Below, one piece after another: positions 17,144 to 26,049 of a DNA stretch of 64,000 nt. The notes beneath the pieces are model-generated. The model was not told the origin of the DNA. It worked only from the letters and a program-made list of their open reading frames with translations, and searched no databases. The translations under genes and the position numbers were made by a program. The stretch is from assembly GCF_029714425.1 (NCBI RefSeq), contig NZ_CP121668.1, forward strand, positions 5,105,501-5,169,500, written 5' to 3'. The stretch's first letter is position 1; the number at the start of each line of letters is the position of its first letter. The stretch comes from Bradyrhizobium sp. CB2312 (GTDB taxonomy: Bacteria > Pseudomonadota > Alphaproteobacteria > Rhizobiales > Xanthobacteraceae).

Positions 17144-18793
17144 TCAGGTCGAGATCGCCTTCGCCGATCCCACCTCGTTGCGCAGCAGGAATTTCTGGAT
17201 CTTGCCTGTGGAGGTTTTCGGGATCGGTCCGAACACGACGGTCTTCGGCGTCTTGAAGCCGCTCATATGCGTGCGGCAGAACGCGATGATGTCGGCCTCG
17301 GTTGCGCTCGCGCCGTCCTTCAGCTCGATGAAGGCGCACGGCACTTCGCCCCATTTCGGATCGGGCTTGGCGACCACGGCGGCGAACAGCACGGCCGGAT
17401 GCTTGTAGAGGACGTCCTCGACCTCGACGGAGGAAACATTCTCGCCGCCGGAGATGATGATGTCCTTGGAACGATCTTTGATCGTGACGTAGCCGTGCTC
17501 GTCGAGCACGCCGAGATCGCCGGTGTGAAACCAGCCGCCCTCGAACGCTTCCTTCGTCGCCTTCTCGTTCTTCAGGTAGCCCTTCATCACGATGTTGCCG
17601 CGGAACATGACCTCGCCGATGGTCTCGCCGTCGCGCGGGACCTCTTGCATCGTCTGCGGATTGATGACGGTGACGGCTTCCTCGAGCGGGTAGGGCACGC
17701 CCTGGCGCCGCTTCATGCGGGCCCGCTCGGCGGCAGGAAGGTCGTCCCAGCCGGGCTGCTCGGCGCAGACGGAGGCGGGGCCGTAGACCTCGGTCAGGCC
17801 GTAGACGTGCGTCAGCTTGATCCCGATGTTTTCCGCGCCTTCGAGCACAGCGACCGGCGGCGCAGCACCGGCGATCAGGCCGACGACGCGGCGCGCGGCA
17901 TTGCCTTTGGGCGCGTCGGGCGCGTTGATCAGCGTGTTGTAGACGATCGGCGCGCCGCACATGTGGGTGACGCCGTGCTGCTTGATCAGCTCGAAGATTT
18001 TTGTCGGCTCGACCTTGCGCAGGCAGACATTGATGCCGGCGGCCGCCGCGATGGTCCAGGGGAAGCACCAGCCGTTGCAGTGGAACATCGGCAGTGTCCA
18101 GAGATAGACCGGATGCTGGCCGAGATTGCCGGCCAGGATATTGCTGACGGCGTTGAGGTACGCGCCGCGATGATGGGTGACGACACCCTTGGGATTGCCC
18201 GTCGTGCCCGAGGTGTAGCTCAGCGCGATCGCATTCCATTCGTCGCCCGGAGAGATCATCGTGAAGTTCGGATCGCCTTGCGCGACGGCAGCCTCGTATT
18301 CGATCTCGCCGATGCGCTTGCCGCCCTTGAAGGCGGCATCGTCGACGTCGATCACGAACGGCTTCGGTCCGCTCATTTGCGCCAGCGCATCGGTGATCAC
18401 GCCGGAAAATTCGGGATCGACCAGGATGATCCTGGCGCCGCCATGATCGAGTTGAAATGCGATCGAGGGCGCATCGAGGCGGATGTTGAGCGCGTTGAGC
18501 ACGGCGCCAGTCATCGGCACTGCGAAATGCGCCTCGTTCATCGCCGGGATGTTCGGCAGCATCGCCGCGACGGTGTCGCCGACGCCGATGCCCTTGCCGG
18601 CGAGATATGAGGCAAATCGCTTGCAGCGCTCAAAGGTCTGCGCCCAGGTGAAGCTGCGGCCTTCATAGACCGTGCTGACGTGGGCAGGATAGACGGCGGC
18701 GCTGCGCGCAAGGAAGCTGAGCGGGCTCAGCGGCACGTAATTGGCGGGTGTCTTGTCGAGTCCGATATCGTACTGGTTCTGCCGTCCACTCAT
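17144..18793 (-). CDS. Fatty-acid/carboxylate acyl-CoA ligase (AMP-forming)
   Basis: A 549-residue ANL-superfamily enzyme that activates a carboxylate through an acyl-AMP to its CoA thioester. Motifs are the P-loop-like YTSGTTGNPKGV, HVYGLTEVYGP (A5), GGWFHTGDLGVLDEHGYV (A7) and the catalytic lysine motif STGKIQKFLL (A10) near the C-terminus. The start at MSGRQNQ has GAGGAGGGTG upstream. It lies 21 bases after the TRAP permease gene and is probably co-transcribed with it, which suggests that it acts on an imported carboxylic acid. Chain-length specificity cannot be read from sequence. Confidence 0.88.
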   Translation of the reverse strand: MSGRQNQYDIGLDKTPANYVPLSPLSFLARSAAVYPAHVSTVYEGRSFTWAQTFERCKRFASYLAGKGIGVGDTVAAMLPNIPAMNEAHFAVPMTGAVLNALNIRLDAPSIAFQLDHGGARIILVDPEFSGVITDALAQMSGPKPFVIDVDDAAFKGGKRIGEIEYEAAVAQGDPNFTMISPGDEWNAIALSYTSGTTGNPKGVVTHHRGAYLNAVSNILAGNLGQHPVYLWTLPMFHCNGWCFPWTIAAAAGINVCLRKVEPTKIFELIKQHGVTHMCGAPIVYNTLINAPDAPKGNAARRVVGLIAGAAPPVAVLEGAENIGIKLTHVYGLTEVYGPASVCAEQPGWDDLPAAERARMKRRQGVPYPLEEAVTVINPQTMQEVPRDGETIGEVMFRGNIVMKGYLKNEKATKEAFEGGWFHTGDLGVLDEHGYVTIKDRSKDIIISGGENVSSVEVEDVLYKHPAVLFAAVVAKPDPKWGEVPCAFIELKDGASATEADIIAFCRTHMSGFKTPKTVVFGPIPKTSTGKIQKFLLRNEVGSAKAIST

Positions 18794-18814
18794 CGACACC
18801 CTCCTCAAACCGCC

Positions 18815-20704
18815 TCAAAGGAATCCGATCGAGATCCAGGGGAAGATCGCGACGATGATCAATCCCACCAGCAGCGCCAGCAGATAGCCCCAGATCGGCC
18901 TGATGCCTTCGGCCGGATCGACGCGTCCGATGGCGCAGGCGGCATAATAGCCGACGCCGAAGGGCGGGGCGAATAGCCCGATGCCCATGGCGAGGATGAT
19001 CACCATGGCATAGTGCACCTCGTGCACACCGACGGCGCGGGCGATCGGAAACAAGAGCGGCCCGAACAGCACGATCGCCGGAATGCCCTCCAGCACGCTG
19101 CCGAGAATGGTGAAGGCGAGGATCGAGACGGCGATGAAGGTCGCAGCTCCCCCTGGCAAGCCGGTCATGGCGGATGCCAGCGAGCGCGAGAAGCCGGATT
19201 GGGTCAGGCCCCAGGCCATGCCGGTGGCCGTGCCGATGATCAGCAGGATCGCGCCTGACAGCGCTGCGGTCTCGATCAGCATCGGAAACAGCCGCCGCCA
19301 GTCGAAGCGGCGGTAGACGAGCAGGCCGACCAGGGCGCCATAGACGATGCCGATGGTGGAGACCTCGGTCGCAGTCGCGATGCCCTCGACCACGGCGTAG
19401 CGGATCACGAAGGGCAGCGCGAGCGCGGGCAGGGCGACGATGAAGCTCCTGCCGATCTCGCCGCGCGTGGCGCGGCGGACATGGCTCATGTCCTCGTGGC
19501 GGTAGCGCCACCACACCAGCATGCAGAGCGTGACCGCGAGCACGACGCCGGGCAAGAGGCCGCCGGTGAAGAGGGCGGCGATCGAGACGCCGGTGACCGA
19601 GCCGATGGTGATCAGCACGAGGCTCGGCGGGATGGTCTCGGTCTGCGCGCCGGTCGCCGCCAGCAGCGCGACCAGATCGCCGGGCTTGGCACCACGCTGC
19701 TTCATCTCCGGGAACAGGACCGGCGCGACGGCCGCCATGTCGGCGGCCTTGGCGCCTGATATGCCGGAGACCAGGTACATGGCGCCGACCAGCACGTAAT
19801 GCAGGCCGCCGCGGACATGGCCGAGCAGGCTCGCCAGGAACGCCACCATGGCCCGCGCCATGCCGGTCATCTCGATCAGCAACCCCAGGAACACGAACAG
19901 CGGCACCGAGAGCAGGATGAGGTGGCTCATGCCCTCATCCATCCGTCCAACCAGCACCATCACGGGCGTGCGCGTGGTCAGCGCCAGATAGCCGAAGATC
20001 GCAAGACCAAACCCGAACGCAATGGGAACGCCGGCGAACACGCAGAAGCCGGCAACGCCGACGAAGAAGATGACGAGGTTGAGATTGCCGAGCGGCCGCA
20101 AGTATGGCTGTGCCAGCCAGAACAGGCCGACGACGACAGCGACGGACAGCGCGGCCATCAGCACCATCCGGTAATCGGCCGCGCGCGCGAGCCGCAGCAG
20201 CGCGAATGCCGCCATCAGGCCGATGCCGGCCGGCAGTGCCGCGGCGCGCCAGATGTTCGAGATCTGGAGCGCCGGCGTGGTGATGAAGCTTTCTTCGTAG
20301 GCATATTCCCAGGACGGCCAGACGATCAGCACAAGGAACGCCAGCGCGGCGCAGACCGCGACCAGATCGAGCCAGGCCCGCATCGCCGGGCCCGCGCTGG
20401 CGACGACGGCAGTCATCCGCATGTGCTCGGAACGGCGGAACGCCACCGCCGCGCCCAGCATCGCGAGCCACAGGAACAGGATCGAGGCGAGCTCGTCCGA
20501 CCAGATCAGCGGCCGGTGCAGGCCGTAGCGTGCGACCACGCCCGCGAACAGGATCGCGATCTCGGCGACGACCAGGATCGCCGCCGGGATTTCGACGAGG
20601 AGGCCGAGCAAGCGCTCGAGCGATGCCAGCAGCGAAGGTCGGCGAGGGGACTGAACAGCCGCCTCGCCCGCCACTCCGTTCGCTTCGACCCCGACATGAG
20701 CCAT
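18815..20704 (-). CDS. TRAP transporter fused small/large permease (DctQM)
   Basis: A 629-residue inner-membrane protein joining both TRAP membrane subunits. The N-terminal part (about 1-205, four helices) has the DctQ signature with RPLIWSDELASILFLWLAML and AVAFRRSEHMRM. The C-terminal part (about 213-629) is a DctM domain with SVPLFVFLGLLIEMTGMA, GAKAADMAAVAPVL, TGAQTETIPPSLVLITIGS and GIGLFAPPFGVGYY. TRAP systems use the sodium gradient to import organic acids. GGGAG precedes the ATG at 20704. It lies between the binding protein and acyl-CoA ligase genes. Confidence 0.92.
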   Translation of the reverse strand: MAHVGVEANGVAGEAAVQSPRRPSLLASLERLLGLLVEIPAAILVVAEIAILFAGVVARYGLHRPLIWSDELASILFLWLAMLGAAVAFRRSEHMRMTAVVASAGPAMRAWLDLVAVCAALAFLVLIVWPSWEYAYEESFITTPALQISNIWRAAALPAGIGLMAAFALLRLARAADYRMVLMAALSVAVVVGLFWLAQPYLRPLGNLNLVIFFVGVAGFCVFAGVPIAFGFGLAIFGYLALTTRTPVMVLVGRMDEGMSHLILLSVPLFVFLGLLIEMTGMARAMVAFLASLLGHVRGGLHYVLVGAMYLVSGISGAKAADMAAVAPVLFPEMKQRGAKPGDLVALLAATGAQTETIPPSLVLITIGSVTGVSIAALFTGGLLPGVVLAVTLCMLVWWRYRHEDMSHVRRATRGEIGRSFIVALPALALPFVIRYAVVEGIATATEVSTIGIVYGALVGLLVYRRFDWRRLFPMLIETAALSGAILLIIGTATGMAWGLTQSGFSRSLASAMTGLPGGAATFIAVSILAFTILGSVLEGIPAIVLFGPLLFPIARAVGVHEVHYAMVIILAMGIGLFAPPFGVGYYAACAIGRVDPAEGIRPIWGYLLALLVGLIIVAIFPWISIGFL

Positions 20705-20720
20705 GACGGCTCCCAACGTG

Positions 20721-21752
20721 TTACGACAGCTTGCCGACGGCCTTTTCCAGGAGGTCCCAGGCCTGGTCGCCATACTTGCCCTTCCACTCGGCATAGAAGC
20801 CGGCGGAGCGCAGCTTGTCGCGGAACGGCGCCACGGCGGGCTGGTTGAAGGTCAGGCCCTTGCCCGCGAGCTCCTGCTGGAGATTGGCATTGAGCTTGGC
20901 AGTGTCCTCGCGCTCCTTCACCGCGGCGGCATTGATGTGCTTAGCGACGATGGTGCGCACGTCTTCCGGCAGCGCGCTCCAGGCTCTGCGGTTGGCCAGG
21001 AACCAGAAGCCGTCCCACATGTGGTTGGTCAGCGAGCAGTACTTCTGCACCTCGTACAGCTTGGCGGTCGAGATGATCGCCAGCGGGTTCTCCTGGCCCT
21101 CGACGATCTTGGTCTGGAGCGCGGAATAGACCTCGCTGAAATTGATCGAGGCGGGCGCGGCGTCGAACGCCTTGAACATCGAGGTCCACAGCGGCGACAC
21201 CGGGACGCGGATCTTGAAGCCCTTGAGGTCGTCAGGACCGTTGATCGGCTTGCTCGAGGACGTGGTCTGGCGGAAGCCGTTGTCCCAGATCTTGTCCATG
21301 ACCTCGAGGCCGGCCTTCTTGATCTCGCCGCGGACATGGGCGCCGAGATCGCCGTCCATGGCCTTCCAGACCGTGTCGTAGTCCGGGAACGCGAAGCCGA
21401 TGCCGTTGATCGAAGCGGCTGGCACCAGGGTCGACAGGATCAGGCCCGACAGCGTGAAGAACTCGACGCCGCCGGAGCGGATCTGGCTCAGCATGTCGGT
21501 ATCGGACCCGAGCTGGTTGTTCGGGAAGATCTGGAGGTCGAACTTGCCGTTGGTCTCGCTCTTGATCGCCGCTGCCATCTCACGGGCGCGGACGTTCAGC
21601 GGATGGGTGTCCGGCAGGTTGTTGGCGTATTTGTAGGTGAACTCGGCGCTCTGGGCGCGGGCCACATGGGGCGCACTGAGGCCGCCCAGGACCGCGGTCG
21701 CGGCGGAGGCCTTGAGAAGCGTGCGTCGGGAAAAGCGCGTCGAAAAGACCAT
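20721..21752 (-). CDS. TRAP transporter substrate-binding protein (DctP)
   Basis: A 343-residue periplasmic protein. The N-terminus FSRRTLLKASAATAVLGG has a twin-arginine-like motif and a cleavage site near ARA-Q, so Tat export is possible. The mature part shows TRAP solute receptor features: YANNLPDTHPLNVRAREM, GKFDLQIFPNNQLGSD, and the conserved GFKIRVPVSPLW strand, whose arginine usually binds the substrate carboxylate. It begins the minus-strand dctP-dctQM-ligase unit and has GAGGAAG upstream of the ATG. Confidence 0.92.
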   Translation of the reverse strand: MVFSTRFSRRTLLKASAATAVLGGLSAPHVARAQSAEFTYKYANNLPDTHPLNVRAREMAAAIKSETNGKFDLQIFPNNQLGSDTDMLSQIRSGGVEFFTLSGLILSTLVPAASINGIGFAFPDYDTVWKAMDGDLGAHVRGEIKKAGLEVMDKIWDNGFRQTTSSSKPINGPDDLKGFKIRVPVSPLWTSMFKAFDAAPASINFSEVYSALQTKIVEGQENPLAIISTAKLYEVQKYCSLTNHMWDGFWFLANRRAWSALPEDVRTIVAKHINAAAVKEREDTAKLNANLQQELAGKGLTFNQPAVAPFRDKLRSAGFYAEWKGKYGDQAWDLLEKAVGKLS

Positions 21753-22259
21753 GGGTCTGCTTCCTCGGAAGGTTTGTTGTTGTTCTGAGATGCAAACCTA
21801 TACGGACGTCAGGTCAGAAGGTCATCTGCGATCTCGCGAGGTCTCGCTTATTGCAGCCGGGCACCATCACGGCAATATCGGCTTTCGGCACAGGCGCCAG
21901 ATTCAAAATCTGAAAAACAACCCCATGCACAGTAGCCGTCAAGCGCTGAGGCGATGGTCGAGCCGGAAGTCCGAAAACGCGTCAGAGCGAAGACGTCATG
22001 GCAGGAATTCCGCCTAAATATTTGATCTAATTGCGTATAAATATATTCCATAATATACCTTATGCGAATTGTGGATATGGCTGTTCGGACTTGTGCCGCT
22101 CGGCCGTTGGTCGCCCGAAATCCCTCCTCGATGGTCATGTCTGGCGGTCTTGCAGCTTGTGGCCATCGCGACGGATCGCCGCCGCGTGGACTCGGCTGGG
22201 CCTTCTTCACATCGGGTGACGCTTGCGGGCGGCGTCACCCGGGATCGTCCGGCCGTCCG
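21753..22259. other. Intergenic region, AT-rich tract and repeat copy
   Basis: No gene is supported in these roughly 500 bases. The region contains the second copy of the 24-bp dispersed repeat (21914-21937) and a strikingly AT-rich tract around 22010-22075 in a GC-rich genome. It separates the TRAP unit from the nitrobenzoate-type operon and probably holds the TRAP promoter. Confidence 0.5.
21914..21937 (-). repeat. Dispersed 24-bp repeat, copy 2
   Basis: Perfect inverted copy of 3064-3087. On the minus strand it again reads GYCAWGCF in one frame, inside a short open stretch without a clear start. Confidence 0.7.
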
Positions 22260-22799
22260 TCAGGACGGCGCTGCGAAGTCATACGAGATGCGTCCGGCGG
22301 GTAGATAGAACAGCGCGATGACGGCGCCGCCGCGGACCTCGGGATAGTGCCGGCTGCCGGGGTCGGGCGCCGTCCAGCCGGGCCCCTGCCAGCCCTGCAG
22401 CCCCTTCAGCTGGGCGCCCTTGTTCAGCGGCACGACCAGGTTCAGCTCGCCATAGGGGTGACCATGATACTGCCCGCGCAGCACGTCGTGCTCGTCCTCG
22501 TCCTTGAAGCGGCGCGGATCGGTGCTGTTCATGTAGACGGCCGTGATGCTGAACTGGAACGTCTCTGGCACCGGCTCCAGAATGCGGCTGCGCCGGTAGT
22601 TCGGACCATCGACCTCCTGGTTCGCCGCCCAGCCTTCGGCGACCCCGAGCTTAATGAGGCGGGCCAGGTCCTGATAGAGCTGGCTGCCCTCACCGTATTT
22701 GTCATTGAGCCACTGCTCCATCTCCGCGCCGGGCGTCATGTCCTTGACCTCGCGCAGAAACGGAATGCTGCACGCAATCAGTTCGTCTCGGCTTCCCAT
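22260..22799 (-). CDS. pnbB: 4-hydroxylaminobenzoate lyase (DUF4863, PnbB-like)
   Basis: A 179-residue cytoplasmic protein of the DUF4863 type, whose characterised member PnbB converts 4-hydroxylaminobenzoate to protocatechuate and ammonia. Recognisable segments are EGWAANQEVDGPNYRRSRIL, YHGHPYGELNLVVPL, GWQGPGWTAPDPGSRHYPEV and GAVIALFYLPAGRISYDF; the His/Glu-rich HGHPYGE segment suggests a cupin-like metal site. The start overlaps the nitroreductase 3' end by 22 bases and has AAAGGAC upstream. The adjacent nitroreductase supports the assignment. Substrate identity is inferred from family and context. Confidence 0.78.
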   Translation of the reverse strand: MGSRDELIACSIPFLREVKDMTPGAEMEQWLNDKYGEGSQLYQDLARLIKLGVAEGWAANQEVDGPNYRRSRILEPVPETFQFSITAVYMNSTDPRRFKDEDEHDVLRGQYHGHPYGELNLVVPLNKGAQLKGLQGWQGPGWTAPDPGSRHYPEVRGGAVIALFYLPAGRISYDFAAPS

Positions 22800-23527
22800 G
22801 GCCTTGTCCTTTCCATTTGGGTTGCACTTTGTTCTTCGAAGCCCGCGAAAGAAGCGAACTCCGCAAGGTCCGCGCGCGGCATCAGCCTGCCCAGGGGCTC
22901 GTTCCTGGCGCGGCCGATCGAGATGCCGCACACCACCATCTGCTCTGCCGGGATCGACAGCAGCGGACGCAGGATCCGGTGATATTTCGAGAACGTCTCC
23001 TGCGGACAGGACTGAAGCCCCTGGCCTGCCGCTGCCAGCAATACGTTCTGGACGAACATGCCGAGGTCGAGCCAGCTCCCGACCTCCAGGCGCCGGTCGA
23101 TGGTGACGATCAGCCCGACGGGCGCGCCGAAGAACGCATAGTTCTTTGCGGTTTGGGCGGCCCTCGCCTCGATATCGGTCTGGGCGATGCCGAGCGAGCC
23201 GTAGAACAATCGGCCGAACTGCTGTCGTCGCTGCCGGTAGGGTTCGGGCAGGTCGCTGGCGTAATAGCTGTACTCGGACACGTGCGCGTCGCGCGCGGTT
23301 TCGTGCGCCTTGCGAAGTGCGGCCGACACGTTGTCCTTGGCGGCGCCCGCCAGCACATGGACGTGCCAGGGCTGGATATTGGCGCCGCTTGGCGCAAACC
23401 GCGCCACGCGGAGAATCTGCTCGATGGTCCCTCGCCCGACCGGCTCGCCCGAGAAGTCGCGGCAAGCGAAGCGGCCTGCGATGATCTCGTCGATACGGTT
23501 CGGCGCAGCCGCGCCCGCGCCGGTCAT
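22778..23527 (-). CDS. pnbA: Nitroreductase, probable nitrobenzoate reductase (PnbA-like)
   Basis: A 249-residue FMN-dependent nitroreductase. The FMN-binding signature is RFACRDFSGEPV and RVARFAPSGANIQPWHVHVL; the C-terminal part has GMFVQNVLLAAAGQGLQSCP and ISIGRARNEP. In the 4-nitrobenzoate pathway this enzyme reduces the nitro group to a hydroxylamine, which the lyase encoded next then converts to protocatechuate. The ATG at 23527 overlaps the stop of the upstream gene as ATGA; an ATG at 23548 would add seven residues. Regiospecificity for 4-nitrobenzoate is inferred from the neighbour. Confidence 0.8.
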   Translation of the reverse strand: MTGAGAAAPNRIDEIIAGRFACRDFSGEPVGRGTIEQILRVARFAPSGANIQPWHVHVLAGAAKDNVSAALRKAHETARDAHVSEYSYYASDLPEPYRQRRQQFGRLFYGSLGIAQTDIEARAAQTAKNYAFFGAPVGLIVTIDRRLEVGSWLDLGMFVQNVLLAAAGQGLQSCPQETFSKYHRILRPLLSIPAEQMVVCGISIGRARNEPLGRLMPRADLAEFASFAGFEEQSATQMERTRPWEAETN

Positions 23528-24732
23528 GGCTGCTTCAGGAGCGGACATCCACCCTGCTCCATCGGCCGGAATGCTTCGTCACCCGGGATCGTCGCCAGCA
23601 GCTCGTAATAGTCGAACTTGTATTTGGACTGCTCGGGCGACTTGACGCGAAACAGATACATGTCGCGGACCAGCCGGCCGTCCTCGCGGATCCGGCCATT
23701 CTTCGTCATGAAATCGTTCACGGGCAGCTCGCGCATCTTGGCGGCGACGGCCGGCCCATCCAGCGTGCCGGCCGCCTGAACTGCCCTGAGGTAGTGCATC
23801 ACCGCGCCGTATGTGCCGGCGTGGATCATGGTCGGGACTTTCTGGGTCTTTGCGATGAAGCGCTTCGACCACGCCCGCGTGTCCTCGTTCAGATCCCAAT
23901 AGAACGCCGAGCTCAGCATCAGGCCCTGGGCGCTCGGGAGTCCAAGACTGTGAATGTCGGCAATGAACACCAGCAGCCCGACAAGCTCCTGACGCTGCGT
24001 GATGCCAAATTCGCCGGCCTGCTTGACGGCGTTGATGAAGTCGCCGCCGGAATCGGCCAGCGCGATCACGTCGGCCTTCGAGGACTGCGCCTGGAGCAGA
24101 AAGGAGGAGAAGTCCGGCGTGTTGATCGGATGTTTCGCGGCGCCGAGCACCTTGCCGCCCATGGCGTGGATGACCTTGCGGCTGTCGGCCTCGAGCTGTG
24201 CGCCGAGGGAATAGTCGACCGAAATGAAGTACCAGGACTTTGCGCCGAGACGCGACATCGCCCGCGTCGTTCCCTGTGACAGCGCATAGGTGTCGTAGGT
24301 CCAGTGAATGCCGGTCGGCGAGCATTCGTCGCCGGTGAGGCGGGATGTGGCAGCGCCGGTGGCGAGGAACAGCTTCTTCTTGTCGCGCGTGATGCCCTGC
24401 ACCGCCAGCGCGACCGCGGAGTTCGGCACGTCGAGAATGACCTCGACGTTTTCGTTTTCGAGCCAGCGCCGGGCGATGGTCGCGCCAACATCGGCCTTGT
24501 TCTGATGGTCGCCCGCGACGATCTGGATGCTGCGCCCCAGCACCTGACCACCGAAATCGTCGACGGCCATTTGCGCGGCGACGACCGAGCCCTGGCCGCC
24601 ATTGTCGGCGTAGAGCGAGGACATGTCGGTGAGGACGCCGAGCTTGACCGGACCATCCTGCGCAACGGCTGGCGCCGCAAACAGCGCCAGTGCTATTCTG
24701 AAAGCTCCGATCGACATTCCGCAGGATTGCAT
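23524..24732 (-). CDS. ABC transporter substrate-binding protein (Leu/Ile/Val-type fold)
   Basis: A 402-residue periplasmic binding protein of the branched-chain amino acid type (peripla_BP_6). A signal peptide ends at PAVAQ-D. The mature domain has VKLGVLTDMSSLYADNGGQG, AAQMAVDDFGGQVLGRSI, and GRLVRDMYLFRVKSP near the C-terminus. Such proteins in catabolic clusters often bind aromatic acids. It is the first gene of the pnb-like operon, but no permease or ATPase gene lies nearby, so its membrane partners must be elsewhere. The start could also be the ATG at 24717. Confidence 0.88.
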   Translation of the reverse strand: MQSCGMSIGAFRIALALFAAPAVAQDGPVKLGVLTDMSSLYADNGGQGSVVAAQMAVDDFGGQVLGRSIQIVAGDHQNKADVGATIARRWLENENVEVILDVPNSAVALAVQGITRDKKKLFLATGAATSRLTGDECSPTGIHWTYDTYALSQGTTRAMSRLGAKSWYFISVDYSLGAQLEADSRKVIHAMGGKVLGAAKHPINTPDFSSFLLQAQSSKADVIALADSGGDFINAVKQAGEFGITQRQELVGLLVFIADIHSLGLPSAQGLMLSSAFYWDLNEDTRAWSKRFIAKTQKVPTMIHAGTYGAVMHYLRAVQAAGTLDGPAVAAKMRELPVNDFMTKNGRIREDGRLVRDMYLFRVKSPEQSKYKFDYYELLATIPGDEAFRPMEQGGCPLLKQP

Positions 24733-24794
24733 TGCCCGTCTCCTCCAAATCCGGCGCGGGGATCATGACGGGATCGAGCAATTGCGGAAGTGAA

Positions 24795-24826
24795 ACTCTT
24801 GCAGAGTGATCCTGAACGACCTTCAG
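24795..24826. promoter_or_regulatory. Two dyads including a LysR-type T-N11-A box
   Basis: CTGAACGACCTTCAG (24812-24826) is a 5+5 inverted repeat fitting the LysR-family T-N11-A consensus exactly. Just beside it is ACTCTTGCAGAGT (24795-24807), a second perfect dyad. Both lie between the divergent binding-protein gene and the LysR regulator, where recognition and activation sites are expected. Confidence 0.7.
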
Positions 24827-24921
24827 ATTGGTGAGGCGCTCGGTTGCGTCGGCTGCATGTATGGCCTTAACTGGACGCGATCGCAGGTGCGTAACGGGCG
24901 CGCGATCCGCCTTGAGACGGT

Positions 24922-25908
24922 GTGCTGCTCGTGGCTGTTTCCTTCAAGACCCTGGACCTGAACCTGCTCAAGGTCTTCGACGCCGTCATGGAGGAGCGCA
25001 GCGTGCTGCGGGCAAGCCAGAGGGTTGCCCTCAGTCAATCCGCCGTGAGCCATTCGCTCGCCCGGCTGCGCGAGATGCTGGAAGACGATCTGTTCGTGCG
25101 CACGGCGACCGGCATGCAGCCGACGGCGCGCGCATTGACAATGGCTCCACAGGTTCGCGAAGCCCTGCGATCGCTCGAGGCGGCGGTCGAACAGCCGAAC
25201 TTCATTCCGGCGGCCTCCACCCGGCAGTTCACCCTCGCCGCCAACGACTTCACCACGATGGTGCTGGCCTCACCGCTCCTGAAGATACTGAAGGCTGAGG
25301 CGCCGGCGATCGACCTCATCATCAAGCCCGTGACGCGGATCGACCTCGCCGAGCAGATCGACCTTGGCCGCATCGACGTTGCGATCGGCGTCTTCTCGGA
25401 TCCACCGAGCCGCTTCCGCACCTCGCTGTTGTTCGAATATGACGACGTGCTGATCGTCGGCGGAAAGCGCAAGCTCGGCCGGATCGACAACGCGGCCCTG
25501 GCACGCATGCCGCTGGTCGTCGTCTCCTTCGGCGGCGAGCAGGAGGGAGCAATCGGAGGCTTCATCTCCGAGCGTGGCCTCGCCCGGCGATCGGAAATGT
25601 ATGACCGCGCGGCACTGGAACGCGCACTGTCCGAAAGCGACCGGCCGCCGCGCATAGCGGTCTCGCTGCCGCATTTCCTCGCTTTGCCCGCCCTGCTCGC
25701 GGACTCCGAGTTTGCAGCCATTGTTCCGCGTCCATTGGCGCGGGCCTTCCAGCGCGCGCATGCGATCACGACATACGAGCTGCCTTACGCCACAACTTCT
25801 GTCGAGGTCCGGCTGTTGTGGCACGAACGTATCGCGGGCGAGCCATCGCATGACTGGCTTCACGAGACCTTGAGGCGCGCGACCGAAGACCTCAGGCGTG
25901 GACGCTAG
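24922..25908 (+). CDS. pnbR: LysR family regulator of the nitrobenzoate-type operon
   Basis: A 328-residue LysR-type regulator. The winged helix is at about residues 8-70 (LDLNLLKVFDAVMEERSVLR, ALSQSAVSHSLARLREMLED, LFVRTATGMQPTARA). The sensing domain follows, with FTLAANDFTTMVLASPLL and RIDVAIGVF. It has the NodD/NahR-like N-terminus typical of regulators of aromatic degradation. It is divergent from the binding protein/nitroreductase/lyase operon with LysR-type dyads between them, so it probably senses the substrate or an intermediate. The GTG at 24922 is the assumed start; GTG at 24931 is an alternative. Confidence 0.85.
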   Translation: MLLVAVSFKTLDLNLLKVFDAVMEERSVLRASQRVALSQSAVSHSLARLREMLEDDLFVRTATGMQPTARALTMAPQVREALRSLEAAVEQPNFIPAASTRQFTLAANDFTTMVLASPLLKILKAEAPAIDLIIKPVTRIDLAEQIDLGRIDVAIGVFSDPPSRFRTSLLFEYDDVLIVGGKRKLGRIDNAALARMPLVVVSFGGEQEGAIGGFISERGLARRSEMYDRAALERALSESDRPPRIAVSLPHFLALPALLADSEFAAIVPRPLARAFQRAHAITTYELPYATTSVEVRLLWHERIAGEPSHDWLHETLRRATEDLRRGR

Positions 25909-26049
25909 CTGAACACGCTCTTGGCCTGGTTCCATTTTTCATGAATGCGACCAGACGAGCGCGCGGGCGTGGAGGTTGTGCTAGACTGGGCACCGCATTC
26001 CTAACAGAGATCAACAAGGCGGCCTGAACCGCCGCTCAGGGAGTTCGTC

